Part shown: one piece after another, positions 1 through 6,549 of the stretch
How positions within the stretch are numbered: position 1 is the first letter of the stretch
Layout of the letters: each line of letters starts with the position of its first letter
NCBI GenBank assembly: GCA_013041945.1
Contig: JABDRC010000141.1
Span: 1-6,854, forward strand
Length of the DNA stretch: 6,854 nt
From: Halobacteria archaeon
GTDB lineage: Bacteria > Pseudomonadota > Gammaproteobacteria > UBA9214
Direction of reading: 5' to 3'
Notes under the pieces: model-generated
Seen by the model: only the letters and a program-made list of their open reading frames with translations
Database searches by the model: none
What the model was told of the DNA's origin: nothing
Position numbers and translations under genes: made by a program

Positions 1-353
1 TCGTGGTGTGCAGTATCCAGCAGGCACAGACCGGTGTGGAAGGTGACGCGATTCCCGGACAGTCGCGTGAGTTGTGCAACGGCCTGTTCATGGTTGCCGG
101 GCTTGCCGAGAATGTCATCATCGATGGTCGCAACCTGGTCGGAGCCGATAATGAGCCCCTGATGGAGCTCTCCGACGGCACGGGCCTTCTGTTCGGCCAG
201 GCGTTCAACCAGCGCATCCGGTGTCTCGCCGGGCAGGGCGGTCTCGTCGATGTCGGGGCTGACCGTGCTGAAGGCCAGTCCCAGCCGCTCGAGCAGTTGC
301 TTCCGGTAGGGCGAGGAGGAGGCAAGGACCAGCGGGCGCTCACTGTCCACCAT
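1..353 (-). CDS. maf: Maf/YceF-type nucleoside triphosphate pyrophosphatase, 3' end cut off by the window edge
   Basis: Maf-family cytoplasmic enzyme, predicted to hydrolyse modified or non-canonical nucleotides to the monophosphate and pyrophosphate. The YceF subgroup is known for 7-methyl-GTP. Only the first 117 codons are in the window; the family is usually about 190-200 residues. The N-terminus reads MVDSERPLVLASSSPYRKQL. The nucleotide-binding SSSP loop is at residues 12-15, with R17 following. The conserved segment IIGSDQV (68-74) holds the likely catalytic D72, followed by ILGKP (81-85). SDQV rather than SDT, and the SPYRKQLLERL pattern, fit the YceF branch better than the YhdE (dTTP/UTP) branch, from memory of the E. 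coli proteins. ATG at 353-351 is chosen because it places the SSSP loop where the family has it. The gene overlaps the 3' end of pycB by 14 nt in another frame, so it is probably translated from the same transcript. Family is certain; substrate is inferred. Confidence 0.93.
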   Translation of the reverse strand, partial: MVDSERPLVLASSSPYRKQLLERLGLAFSTVSPDIDETALPGETPDALVERLAEQKARAVGELHQGLIIGSDQVATIDDDILGKPGNHEQAVAQLTRLSGNRVTFHTGLCLLDTAHH

Positions 354-2160
354 CGATTTCCACCAGGGTCTCGTCGGGATTCACGGTATCTCCCTTGGCG
401 ACATGCACGGCCGTGATGCGACCGGCAATCGGCGCCTGGATCTCGGTCTCCATCTTCATCGCCTCGGTGATCAGCACCGGTGTGCCGGCCTCGACCGTGT
501 CATCGACCGCAACCAGGACATCGATGATCGTACCGGGCATGGACGCCGTGACGTGGCCGGGCTCGGTGGCGCGCGGTCGCCGGCTGCCGCCGGCGGCGGT
601 TGCGGTATCTTTCTCGCCGATGACGATCTCGTCCAGTGTCTCCACCAGTACCTCTTCCGGCACGCTGTCGACGGTCATGTAAAACGGCCGGTTGGCAAGG
701 GTGCGATGCCCGGTGCCCGTGACCTTGATGTGATAGGTCTCGCCGTGCAGGGTGACGTTGAACTCGGTCGGGCGCGTGCGTGTCTCCGGCGTATCACCGA
801 CGGGCTCGAGCGGTTCGGGTATCAGGGCATTCCTGCTGCGCTGTTTAAGGAACTCCTTGCCGATTTCCGGGAACATGGCGTAGGTCAGCACATCCGCCTC
901 GTTGTGCGCCAGCTCACCGATCTCTTCGCGCAGGCGATCCATTTCATCGCTGAGCAGGTCGGCCGGGCGTACGTCGATGACATTCTCCTTGCCGATGGCC
1001 TGCTGCTGCACGGCCGGGTCGACCGGCGCCGGGGCCTTGCCGTAGCGACCCTGCAGGTAGTGTTTCACCTCGTTGGTGATGGTCGAGTAGCGCTTGTCGG
1101 TGAGTACGTTCAGCACGGCCTGTGCGCCGATGATCTGGGAAGTCGGGGTCACCAGCGGCGGGTAACCCAGGTCCTTGCGGACCGCCGGGATTTCAGCGAA
1201 CACGTCCTCGATTCGGTCGAGCGCCCCCTGTTCACGCAGCTGTGAGTGCAAGTTGGAGATCATGCCCCCGGGGACCTGGTAGACCTGCACGCGCGTGTCC
1301 GGTCCAAGGTAGTCGTTCTCGAACTGGTGATACTTCTTGCGCACGTCACGAAAATAGAGGCCGACCTCCTGCAAGGCATCGAGGTCCAGCCCGGTGTCGT
1401 ACTCCGTGCCACGTAGCGCGGCGACCAGGCTTTCGGTTGCTGCGTGGCTGGTACTGCCGGAGAAGGCCGAAATGGCCGTGTCGATATGGCGGCAGCCGTT
1501 CTCGACAGCCTTGAGCAGGCACATCTCGGCGGTGCCGGCGGTGGCATGACTGTGCAGGTGCAGCGGCAGGTCGGTTGCCTGCGTGATCTCGCGCACCAGT
1601 TCGCCGGTCACCATGGGCGTCATCAGTCCGGCCATGTCCTTGAGCGCGATGCTGTCGCAGCCCATATCTGCCAGTTCACGTGCCATGCTGACGAATGCCG
1701 CCGTATTATGTGCCGGGCTGGTGGTGTAGCAGATGGTGCCCTGGGCATGCTTGCCGGCGGCGCGCACGGCATCGATCGCGGTTTTCAGGTTGCGTGTGTC
1801 GTTCAGCGCATCGAAGATGCGGAACACGTCGATACCGGTGTCCGCAGCCTGCTTGATGAAGGCATCGACCACGTCATCGCTGTAGTGCCGGTATCCCAGC
1901 AGGTTCTGGCCGCGCAACAGCATTTGCAGGCGCGTATTCGGCAGCGCCACGCGCAGCTCCTCGAGCCGCTGCCAGGGGTCTTCCTTGAGATAGCGCAGGC
2001 AGGCATCGAACGTGGCACCACCCCAGACCTCAAGCGACCAGTAGCCGATCCGGTCCAGCCGTTCGCACGCCGGTAACATGTCCTCCGTGCGCATACGTGT
2101 TGCGATCAGCGACTGGTGGGCATCGCGCAGAATAACGTCCGTGATATGTACTGTTGTCAT
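340..2160 (-). CDS. pycB: Pyruvate carboxylase subunit B (carboxyltransferase plus biotin domain; OadA-type)
   Basis: Biotin-dependent carboxyltransferase of 606 residues, predicted to move CO2 from carboxybiotin to pyruvate, giving oxaloacetate. An HMGL-like TIM barrel covers about residues 4-270. It starts with the RDAHQS motif (12-17; D13 a likely metal ligand), then LLRGQNLLGYRHY (81-93), the lysine expected to be carbamylated, K174 in ALKDMAG, and metal-binding H203 and H205 in LHSH. The conserved PYC/OADA domain follows, with VPGGMISNL at 296-304. After a short linker near 520-535 comes a biotinyl domain with EAMKM (566-570; biotin on K569, 37 residues from the C-terminus). Automatic pipelines often call this family sodium-pumping oxaloacetate decarboxylase alpha subunit. 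No membrane OadB or OadG is present here, while a biotin carboxylase lies directly upstream, so the two-subunit pyruvate carboxylase reading is preferred. The start has a weak GGA six bases upstream. Intact, with no missing key residue. Confidence 0.93.
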   Translation of the reverse strand: MTTVHITDVILRDAHQSLIATRMRTEDMLPACERLDRIGYWSLEVWGGATFDACLRYLKEDPWQRLEELRVALPNTRLQMLLRGQNLLGYRHYSDDVVDAFIKQAADTGIDVFRIFDALNDTRNLKTAIDAVRAAGKHAQGTICYTTSPAHNTAAFVSMARELADMGCDSIALKDMAGLMTPMVTGELVREITQATDLPLHLHSHATAGTAEMCLLKAVENGCRHIDTAISAFSGSTSHAATESLVAALRGTEYDTGLDLDALQEVGLYFRDVRKKYHQFENDYLGPDTRVQVYQVPGGMISNLHSQLREQGALDRIEDVFAEIPAVRKDLGYPPLVTPTSQIIGAQAVLNVLTDKRYSTITNEVKHYLQGRYGKAPAPVDPAVQQQAIGKENVIDVRPADLLSDEMDRLREEIGELAHNEADVLTYAMFPEIGKEFLKQRSRNALIPEPLEPVGDTPETRTRPTEFNVTLHGETYHIKVTGTGHRTLANRPFYMTVDSVPEEVLVETLDEIVIGEKDTATAAGGSRRPRATEPGHVTASMPGTIIDVLVAVDDTVEAGTPVLITEAMKMETEIQAPIAGRITAVHVAKGDTVNPDETLVEIDGGQ

Positions 2161-2183
2161 GTCGTGTCCGTTGGGATGATGGG

Positions 2184-3602
2184 TTACATACCCAGGTGTG
2201 CCGAAATTGCCGCGGTGATGGCCGCTGTCAGTTCACGCGTGGGGCGACTGGTCCGGTAGTTGACGAGCTCCGGGTGGTCTTCGACAAACCCGGTGTCGAA
2301 TACGCCTTGCCTGAAAGCCGGCACCTTGAGTATCTCGTGGTAGTAGGGAATCGTGGTGCGTACCCCGTACACGCCGATATCCTGCAGGGCGCGGTCTGCC
2401 CGGTTCAGCAGTTCCTCCCAGCTCAGCGCCCACACTGTCAGCTTGGCGCACATGGAATCATAGCAGGGCGGGATCTCGTAGCCGGTGTAGATCGCGGCAT
2501 CCGTGCGCACGCCGGGCCCGCCCGGCGCGAAGTAGCGGGTGATCTTGCCAAAGCTCGGCAGGAAATCGTTCTTCGGGTCCTCCGCGTTGATGCGCAGTTC
2601 CATGGCGTAACCGCGACGCTGGATGTCATCCTGTGCAAATCTGAGCGGCTGGCCGTCGGCAATGCGTATCTGTTCCTGCACGATGTCGATGCCGGTAATT
2701 GCCTCTGTCACGGTGTGTTCGACCTGCAGGCGCGTGTTCATTTCCATGAAATAGAAACGGCCGTCGTGGTCGAGCAGGAACTCGACGGTGCCCGCATTCT
2801 CATAGTGCACGGCTTTCGTCGCGCGCACGGCCATCTCGCCGAGAAGCTCACGCTGCGCCTCGTCCAGTTGCGGCGAGGGTGCGAGCTCGACGAGTTTCTG
2901 GTGACGGCGCTGGATGGAGCAGTCGCGCTCGAACAGGTGGATGCAGTTGCCGTGACTGTCGGCCAGTACCTGCACCTCGATGTGCCGCGGACGAACGATG
3001 CACTTTTCCATGAAGACATCCGCCGTCCCGAAGGCCTTGGCGGCCTCCGACAGCACCCGGTCGTAATTTCTGCGCAGATCCTGCTCCGAATCGCAGCGGC
3101 GGATCCCGCGGCCGCCGCCGCCGGAGGTGGCCTTCAGCATGACGGGGTAGCCGAACTCCGCGGCCAGCGCCACGGCCTCGTCGAGGCCGCCCAGGTTGCC
3201 GTCACTGCCGGGGATGACCGGGATACCGGCCTCGATCATGGCCTGGCGGGCCGCGACCTTGTCACCCATGCGGGTAATCACCCGTGCATCCGGGCCGATG
3301 TAGCGCAGGTGACGCAGCCGGCAGATCTCGGCCAGCAGTGGATTCTCGGAGAGAAAGCCATAGCCGGGATGCAGGGCGTCGCAGCCGGCGGCCACGGCCA
3401 GATTGACGATGCGGTGTGCATTCAGGTAACCGGCGATCGATTCAGGCCCGATGTTGTAGGCCTCGTCCGCTTTCTTGACGTGCAGGGCATGGCGGTCGGC
3501 GTCCGCATAGATGGCCACGGAGGTGATGCCGGCCTCGGCACAGGCACGGATGATGCGGACGGCGATTTCGCCGCGGTTGGCGATCAGGATTTTCTTGATC
3601 AA
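2184..3602 (-). CDS. pycA: Pyruvate carboxylase subunit A (biotin carboxylase, AccC-like ATP-grasp), TTG start
   Basis: Biotin carboxylase of 472 residues: ATP plus bicarbonate carboxylate the biotin carried by the partner subunit, here most likely the adjacent PycB. The N-terminal domain starts ILIANRGEIAVRI, with HPGYGFLSEN at 78-87. The ATP-grasp glycine loop is TSGGGGRG (159-166), followed by RDCSIQRRHQK (226-236). The active-site strand is FMEMNTRLQVEHTVTE (285-300), with E287, R291, Q293, V294 and E295 matching E. coli AccC residues one position higher; R337 matches its R338. The C-terminal domain carries GYEIPPCYDSM (374-384). It is 23 residues longer than E. coli AccC (449). The start is TTG at 3602-3600: family members begin M-(I/L)-x-K-I-x-IANRGEIA exactly here, and no in-frame ATG or GTG occurs in the stretch checked just upstream. 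A GGA lies six bases before it. It could also serve acetyl-CoA carboxylase, but pairing with pycB 23 nt downstream argues for pyruvate carboxylase. Confidence 0.92.
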   Translation of the reverse strand: MIKKILIANRGEIAVRIIRACAEAGITSVAIYADADRHALHVKKADEAYNIGPESIAGYLNAHRIVNLAVAAGCDALHPGYGFLSENPLLAEICRLRHLRYIGPDARVITRMGDKVAARQAMIEAGIPVIPGSDGNLGGLDEAVALAAEFGYPVMLKATSGGGGRGIRRCDSEQDLRRNYDRVLSEAAKAFGTADVFMEKCIVRPRHIEVQVLADSHGNCIHLFERDCSIQRRHQKLVELAPSPQLDEAQRELLGEMAVRATKAVHYENAGTVEFLLDHDGRFYFMEMNTRLQVEHTVTEAITGIDIVQEQIRIADGQPLRFAQDDIQRRGYAMELRINAEDPKNDFLPSFGKITRYFAPGGPGVRTDAAIYTGYEIPPCYDSMCAKLTVWALSWEELLNRADRALQDIGVYGVRTTIPYYHEILKVPAFRQGVFDTGFVEDHPELVNYRTSRPTRELTAAITAAISAHLGM

Positions 3603-3634
3603 GTGGAATCCGGGTGACTGGTTACGGAACGCAT

Positions 3635-3663
3635 TAACTACGGAATTTCCCCGGTCCTGTCAA
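3635..3663 (-). promoter_or_regulatory. Predicted sigma70 promoter for pycA-pycB-maf
   Basis: Read on the minus strand, a perfect TTGACA (-35, 3663-3658) is followed by a 17-nt spacer and TAGTTA (3640-3635), a weak -10. A shifted -10, GTTAAT, would need a 19-nt spacer. The start point would fall near 3628, giving a leader of roughly 26 nt before the TTG start. The -35 match and position support it; the poor -10 suggests a need for an activator or modest strength. This is prediction only. Confidence 0.5.
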
Positions 3664-3696
3664 TAGCGGACTGCAAAGAGTGTGCGGGGAAAATTC
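3643..3696. repeat. Inverted repeat flanking the pycA -35 box (possible operator)
   Basis: GAATTTCCCC at 3643-3652 is mirrored by GGGGAAAATTC at 3686-3696, identical apart from one extra A. The arms are 33 nt apart and bracket the pycA -35 hexamer. A dimeric regulator contacting both arms, or a coincidence in a short AT-rich gap, would both fit. No regulator family is recognised from the motif. Confidence 0.3.
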
Positions 3697-3717
3697 AGGA
3701 TTATCAGTGTTTTCCTT

Positions 3718-3746
3718 TTGACAGTGCCAGAATCAATCGATAGTAT
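3718..3746 (+). promoter_or_regulatory. Predicted sigma70 promoter for yceD-rpmF-plsX-fabH
   Basis: A perfect TTGACA (3718-3723), a 17-nt spacer and TAGTAT (3741-3746, four of six consensus positions) form a good sigma70 promoter. An overlapping TATAAG at 3744-3749 is a better hexamer, but the spacer would be 20 nt. With normal spacing, transcription would start around 3752-3754, only two to four bases before the yceD ATG at 3756. The message would therefore be nearly leaderless. Confidence 0.6.
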
Positions 3747-3755
3747 AAGCGGGTT

Positions 3756-4271
3756 ATGATAGACCACCTGCCGGAGCGTCTCGATCTGCTGGCAACAGCC
3801 GAGGCAGGTCGCGCACTGCAAGGCCGTATGCCACTGGCCCGGCTCGAGCGGGTATTGCCGGCCCTGGTATCCAGTGACGGCGAATTGCAGGTGGTGTTCG
3901 AGCTGGGCAAGGACCCGGCCGGTGTCCGGTTCCTCGCGGGAACGATCCAGGGCGAGGTCACGCTGCAGTGCCAGCGATGTCTCGAGCCGGTCGTACAGGC
4001 GCTCGACCTGAAGTTCCGGCTCGGACTGGTACAGGACGAGGCAGCGGTTGCCGGGTTGCCGGATCACTACGAGGCGTTGCTGGTAACGGGTGAGCCGGCC
4101 AGCGTGGCGGAGATCGTGTCGGACGAGGTGTTGCTGGCCCTGCCGCTCGTGCCGTTGCACCAGCAGGATGCCCGCTGTGAGGGCATCATGAAAGATTATC
4201 AGCCGTCCGCGAACGAGACCCGCGAGAGTCCCTTCGCGGTACTGGCGGAACTGAAACAGAAGCAGCCGTAA
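3756..4271 (+). CDS. yceD: YceD/DUF177 family, 23S rRNA accumulation protein
   Basis: A 171-residue member of the DUF177 (YceD) family; E. coli YceD has 173. The bacterial family is associated with normal 23S rRNA accumulation, and it nearly always precedes the L32 gene, as here. Visible family marks are the N-terminal LPERLDLLATAEAGRALQG (residues 5-23), the CQRC pair (C72, C75), the strongly conserved DEVLLALPLVPLH (123-135), a third cysteine in ARCEG (C141), and the C-terminal SPFAVLAELK (158-167). The three cysteines could bind a metal or be structural; that is inference. The ATG at 3756 is supported by alignment of the N-terminus with E. coli YceD. No usable Shine-Dalgarno precedes it, since AAGCGGG ends only two bases before the ATG, and the predicted transcription start is almost at the codon. 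It is the first gene of the plus-strand unit, 15 nt before rpmF. The biochemical function is not established. Confidence 0.93.
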   Translation: MIDHLPERLDLLATAEAGRALQGRMPLARLERVLPALVSSDGELQVVFELGKDPAGVRFLAGTIQGEVTLQCQRCLEPVVQALDLKFRLGLVQDEAAVAGLPDHYEALLVTGEPASVAEIVSDEVLLALPLVPLHQQDARCEGIMKDYQPSANETRESPFAVLAELKQKQP

Positions 4272-4273
4272 AG

Positions 4274-4278
4274 AGGAG
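4274..4278 (+). promoter_or_regulatory. Strong ribosome binding site of rpmF
   Basis: AGGAG, within the longer AAAGAGGAG run, lies eight bases before the rpmF ATG at 4287 and immediately after the yceD stop codon. It is the only strong Shine-Dalgarno in the plus-strand unit, fitting a highly expressed ribosomal protein, and it fixes the start of this short gene. Confidence 0.85.
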
Positions 4279-4286
4279 TTACCGAC

Positions 4287-4466
4287 ATGGCCGTACAGAA
4301 GAACCGCAAAACGCCATCCCGGCGCGGGATGCGCCGATCGCATGACAAGCTGACTGCAGGCACGCTTTCCATCGAGCCGACAACCGGCGAGACTCACCTG
4401 CGTCACCACATCAGTGCCGACGGGTTCTACAGGGGTCGCAAGGTCATCAACAAAGATCCGGACTGA
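4287..4466 (+). CDS. rpmF: 50S ribosomal protein L32
   Basis: Encodes 59 residues, beginning MAVQKNRKTPSRRGMRRSHD, the typical L32 start. It is an integral protein of the large ribosomal subunit. The basic N-terminus, the MRRSHDKL segment (15-22) and the C-terminal HLRHHISADGFYRGRKV (37-53) closely match E. coli L32 (57 residues), with a slightly longer tail ending NKDPD. There are no cysteines, so this is the zinc-free form usual in gammaproteobacteria. The strong upstream AGGAG and 15-nt spacing from yceD indicate co-transcription with yceD, while a strong site of its own would allow higher translation. A 70-nt gap separates it from plsX. Confidence 0.97.
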   Translation: MAVQKNRKTPSRRGMRRSHDKLTAGTLSIEPTTGETHLRHHISADGFYRGRKVINKDPD

Positions 4467-4504
4467 ACGTCCTGCATCCTGTTGAAGCCATCAGGCGTCA
4501 TTCC

Positions 4505-4524
4505 GGTGCTGCGCCGGCAGCATC
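4505..4524 (+). promoter_or_regulatory. GC-rich hairpin over the plsX translation start region
   Basis: GGTGCTGC (4505-4512) can pair with GCAGCATC (4517-4524) over eight base pairs including one G-T wobble, closing a four-base GCCG loop. The stem ends three bases before a possible GTG start (4528) and 12 bases before the preferred ATG (4537). No U-run follows, so it is not a classical terminator. It could damp ribosome access to plsX or stabilise the 3' end of the rpmF message. The pairing is visible; the role is inferred. Confidence 0.4.
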
Positions 4525-4536
4525 CCCGTGCACGAT

Positions 4537-5565
4537 ATGACTGATCGCATCACGATTGCGCTGGATGCGATGGGCGGCGACGTTGGCTCGGCCGTTGTGG
4601 TGCCCGCTGCCGTGCTGGCGGCCGAAAAAAACCCGGATATCGATTACATTCTGGTCGGCGACGAAACGGAGCTCAACGCCGCACTGACGAAGGCCGCAGC
4701 CAGCGGCAACAGCCAGCTGCGTGTGCAGCATGCCAGCCAGACCGTGGAAATGGACGAGCTGCCGTCGCATGCGCTGCGCAACAAGAAAGATTCTTCCATG
4801 CGCGTTGCCCTCAACCTGGTCAAGGACGGCAGCGCACATGCCTGTGTGAGCGCCGGCAATACCGGCGCGCTCATGGCGACCTCGCGCTTTGTCCTGAAAA
4901 TGCTGCCGGGGATCGACCGTCCGGCGATCTGTACCGCATTGCCCACCGAGAAAAAACATACCTGGATGCTGGACCTCGGCGCCAATGTCGATGTCGATGC
5001 CGAGCATCTGCTGCAGTTTGCCCTGATGGGCTCGGAACTCGCCAGTGCGGTCGATGGCAACCGGCATCCGTCCATCGGCGTGCTGAATATCGGCGAAGAG
5101 GAAATGAAGGGCAACGAGCAGGTCAAGGAAGCGGCCCACCTGATCGCCGGGAGCAGCCTGAACTATGCCGGTTTCGCCGAGGGTGATGACATCTTCAAGG
5201 GTAATTTCGATGTCATCGTCTGCGACGGTTTCATTGGCAATATCTCCCTGAAGTCCAGCGAGGGTGTGGCGAAGATGATCGCCGCCTTCATCAAGCAGGA
5301 ATTTACCCGTAATGCCCTGACCCGCTTGGCCGCACTGTGTGCCATGCCGGTACTGAAGGCCTTCCAGCGCCGGATCGATCCGCGGCGTTATAATGGCGCC
5401 AGTTTGCTGGGCCTGCGCGGTATTGTCATCAAGAGCCATGGCAGTGCCGATGCGCTGTCGTTCGGTAATGCCATCAAGGTCGCGGTCCTGTCGGTCCGCG
5501 AGGCGGTCCCCGATCGCATCAGCAAGCGATTGCAGTCCATCCAGGAGAACAAGCAGGCGTCATGA
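4537..5565 (+). CDS. plsX: Phosphate acyltransferase PlsX (acyl-ACP:phosphate transacylase)
   Basis: PlsX converts acyl-ACP and inorganic phosphate to acyl-phosphate, the donor used by PlsY for the first acylation of glycerol-3-phosphate. It is a cytosolic, membrane-associated enzyme linking fatty acid and phospholipid synthesis. From ATG 4537 it has 342 residues; E. coli PlsX has 356. Family motifs in order: ALDAMGGD (8-15), VSAGNTGALM (104-113), LDLGANVD (145-152), LNIGEEEMKG (183-192), VCDGFIGN (228-235) and the C-terminal YNGASLLGLRG with KSHG (285-302). ATG 4537 is preferred because MTDRITIALDAMGGD aligns with the E. coli start MTRLTLALDVMGGD. An in-frame GTG at 4528 would add three residues (MHD). 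Neither start has a clear Shine-Dalgarno, and a GC-rich hairpin lies just upstream. The stop overlaps the fabH start as ATGA, indicating translational coupling. Confidence 0.96.
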   Translation: MTDRITIALDAMGGDVGSAVVVPAAVLAAEKNPDIDYILVGDETELNAALTKAAASGNSQLRVQHASQTVEMDELPSHALRNKKDSSMRVALNLVKDGSAHACVSAGNTGALMATSRFVLKMLPGIDRPAICTALPTEKKHTWMLDLGANVDVDAEHLLQFALMGSELASAVDGNRHPSIGVLNIGEEEMKGNEQVKEAAHLIAGSSLNYAGFAEGDDIFKGNFDVIVCDGFIGNISLKSSEGVAKMIAAFIKQEFTRNALTRLAALCAMPVLKAFQRRIDPRRYNGASLLGLRGIVIKSHGSADALSFGNAIKVAVLSVREAVPDRISKRLQSIQENKQAS

Positions 5566-6530
5566 AATATTCGCGTATCACGGGTACCGGCAGCTATCTT
5601 CCGGAGAAGACACTGTCGAACCAGGACCTGGAAAAGATCATGGATACGACGGATGAGTGGATTCGCGAGCGTACCGGTATCGTCAAGCGACATATCGCGG
5701 CCGGGGACGAAACGACCTGTGACCTCGCCGAGGTCGCCGCCACCCGCGCCATGGAGGCAGCCGGGAAGACACCGCGCCAGATCGACCTGATCGTGCTGGC
5801 GACCACCACGCCTGACCGGGTCTTTCCGAGTACTGCCTGCCTGCTGCAGCAACGGCTCGATATTCACGGCACGGCCGCGTTCGATATCCAGGCGGTATGT
5901 ACCGGCTTTATCTACGCACTCGGTGTGGCCGACAAGTTCATACGGACCGGTACATCGAAATGCGCACTGGTGATCGGCGCCGAGACCCTGTCGCGTATCG
6001 TCGACTGGAATGATCGCGGTACCGCGATCCTGTTCGGCGACGGGGCGGGGGCGGTCGTGCTCGAGGCCAGCGACGAGCCGGGTATCCTGTCGACACACCT
6101 GCATGCCGACGGCAGTTATGAACACCTGCTGACCGTTCCCGCCGGTATTTCCCAGGGTTATGACAAGGTACAGGCCGGACAGGCCTACGTGCAGATGCAG
6201 GGCAACGAGGTCTTCAAGATGGCGGTCAACACCCTTGGCCGCATCGTGGACGAGACGCTGGCCGCCAACGGCATGCAGAAATCCGATGTTGACTGGCTGA
6301 TACCGCACCAGGCCAATATCCGCATCATCCAGGCCACCGCGCGCAAGTTGCGCATGTCCATGGACCACGTGGTGGTTACCGTCGATGAACACGGCAATAC
6401 CTCGGCCGCCTCGGTCCCGCTGGCGCTGGATACCGCCGTTCGCGACGGCCGCATCCAGCGCGGCGAAACCCTGTTGATGGAGGCATTCGGCGGCGGTTTC
6501 ACCTGGGGCTCGGCACTGGTCAAGTACTGA
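5562..6530 (+). CDS. fabH: Beta-ketoacyl-ACP synthase III (FabH)
   Basis: Initiating condensing enzyme of type II fatty acid synthesis: it joins an acyl-CoA primer, normally acetyl-CoA, to malonyl-ACP to give acetoacetyl-ACP in the cytoplasm. It has 322 residues, against 317 in E. coli. The Cys-His-Asn catalytic triad is complete: C113 in FDIQAVCTGF, H249 in IPHQANIRI, and N279 in HGNTSAASVP. The N-terminal DEWIRERTGIVKRHIA (31-46), the FGDGAGAVVLE segment (158-168) and the C-terminal EAFGGGFTWGSALVKY (307-322) are all typical. The ATG overlaps the plsX stop by four bases (ATGA). AGG stands four bases before the start, with a further AGGAG 14 bases upstream, so reinitiation after plsX is likely. 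FabH substrate choice often sets straight- versus branched-chain lipids; the DNA alone does not settle this here. Confidence 0.97.
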   Translation: MKYSRITGTGSYLPEKTLSNQDLEKIMDTTDEWIRERTGIVKRHIAAGDETTCDLAEVAATRAMEAAGKTPRQIDLIVLATTTPDRVFPSTACLLQQRLDIHGTAAFDIQAVCTGFIYALGVADKFIRTGTSKCALVIGAETLSRIVDWNDRGTAILFGDGAGAVVLEASDEPGILSTHLHADGSYEHLLTVPAGISQGYDKVQAGQAYVQMQGNEVFKMAVNTLGRIVDETLAANGMQKSDVDWLIPHQANIRIIQATARKLRMSMDHVVVTVDEHGNTSAASVPLALDTAVRDGRIQRGETLLMEAFGGGFTWGSALVKY

Positions 6531-6549
6531 CGATTAATATTTAAAGATC

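Noticed and set aside
403..2076. Long plus-strand open frames (280 and 210 codons) across pycB
   Set aside because: They are antisense to a gene with intact metal, lysine and biotin motifs; their translations are low-complexity and match nothing I recognise.
2154..3617. 487-codon plus-strand open frame antisense to pycA, longer than pycA itself
   Set aside because: It mirrors a GC-rich gene with complete catalytic motifs on the other strand. Its translation shows no recognisable domain and is typical of antisense frames in high-GC DNA.
3742..3747. Minus-strand TATACT as a second -10 for pycA
   Set aside because: It matches five of six positions, but no -35-like hexamer stands about 17 nt upstream, and the TTGACA at 3663-3658 gives a better pycA promoter.
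3660..4409. 249-codon minus-strand open frame opposite yceD and rpmF
   Set aside because: It would run through both divergent promoters and two conserved genes; no family features are seen.
4498..6392. Minus-strand open frames of 313 and 334 codons opposite plsX and fabH
   Set aside because: PlsX and FabH are unmistakable on the plus strand with full motif sets. The antisense frames overlap them entirely and show no domain.
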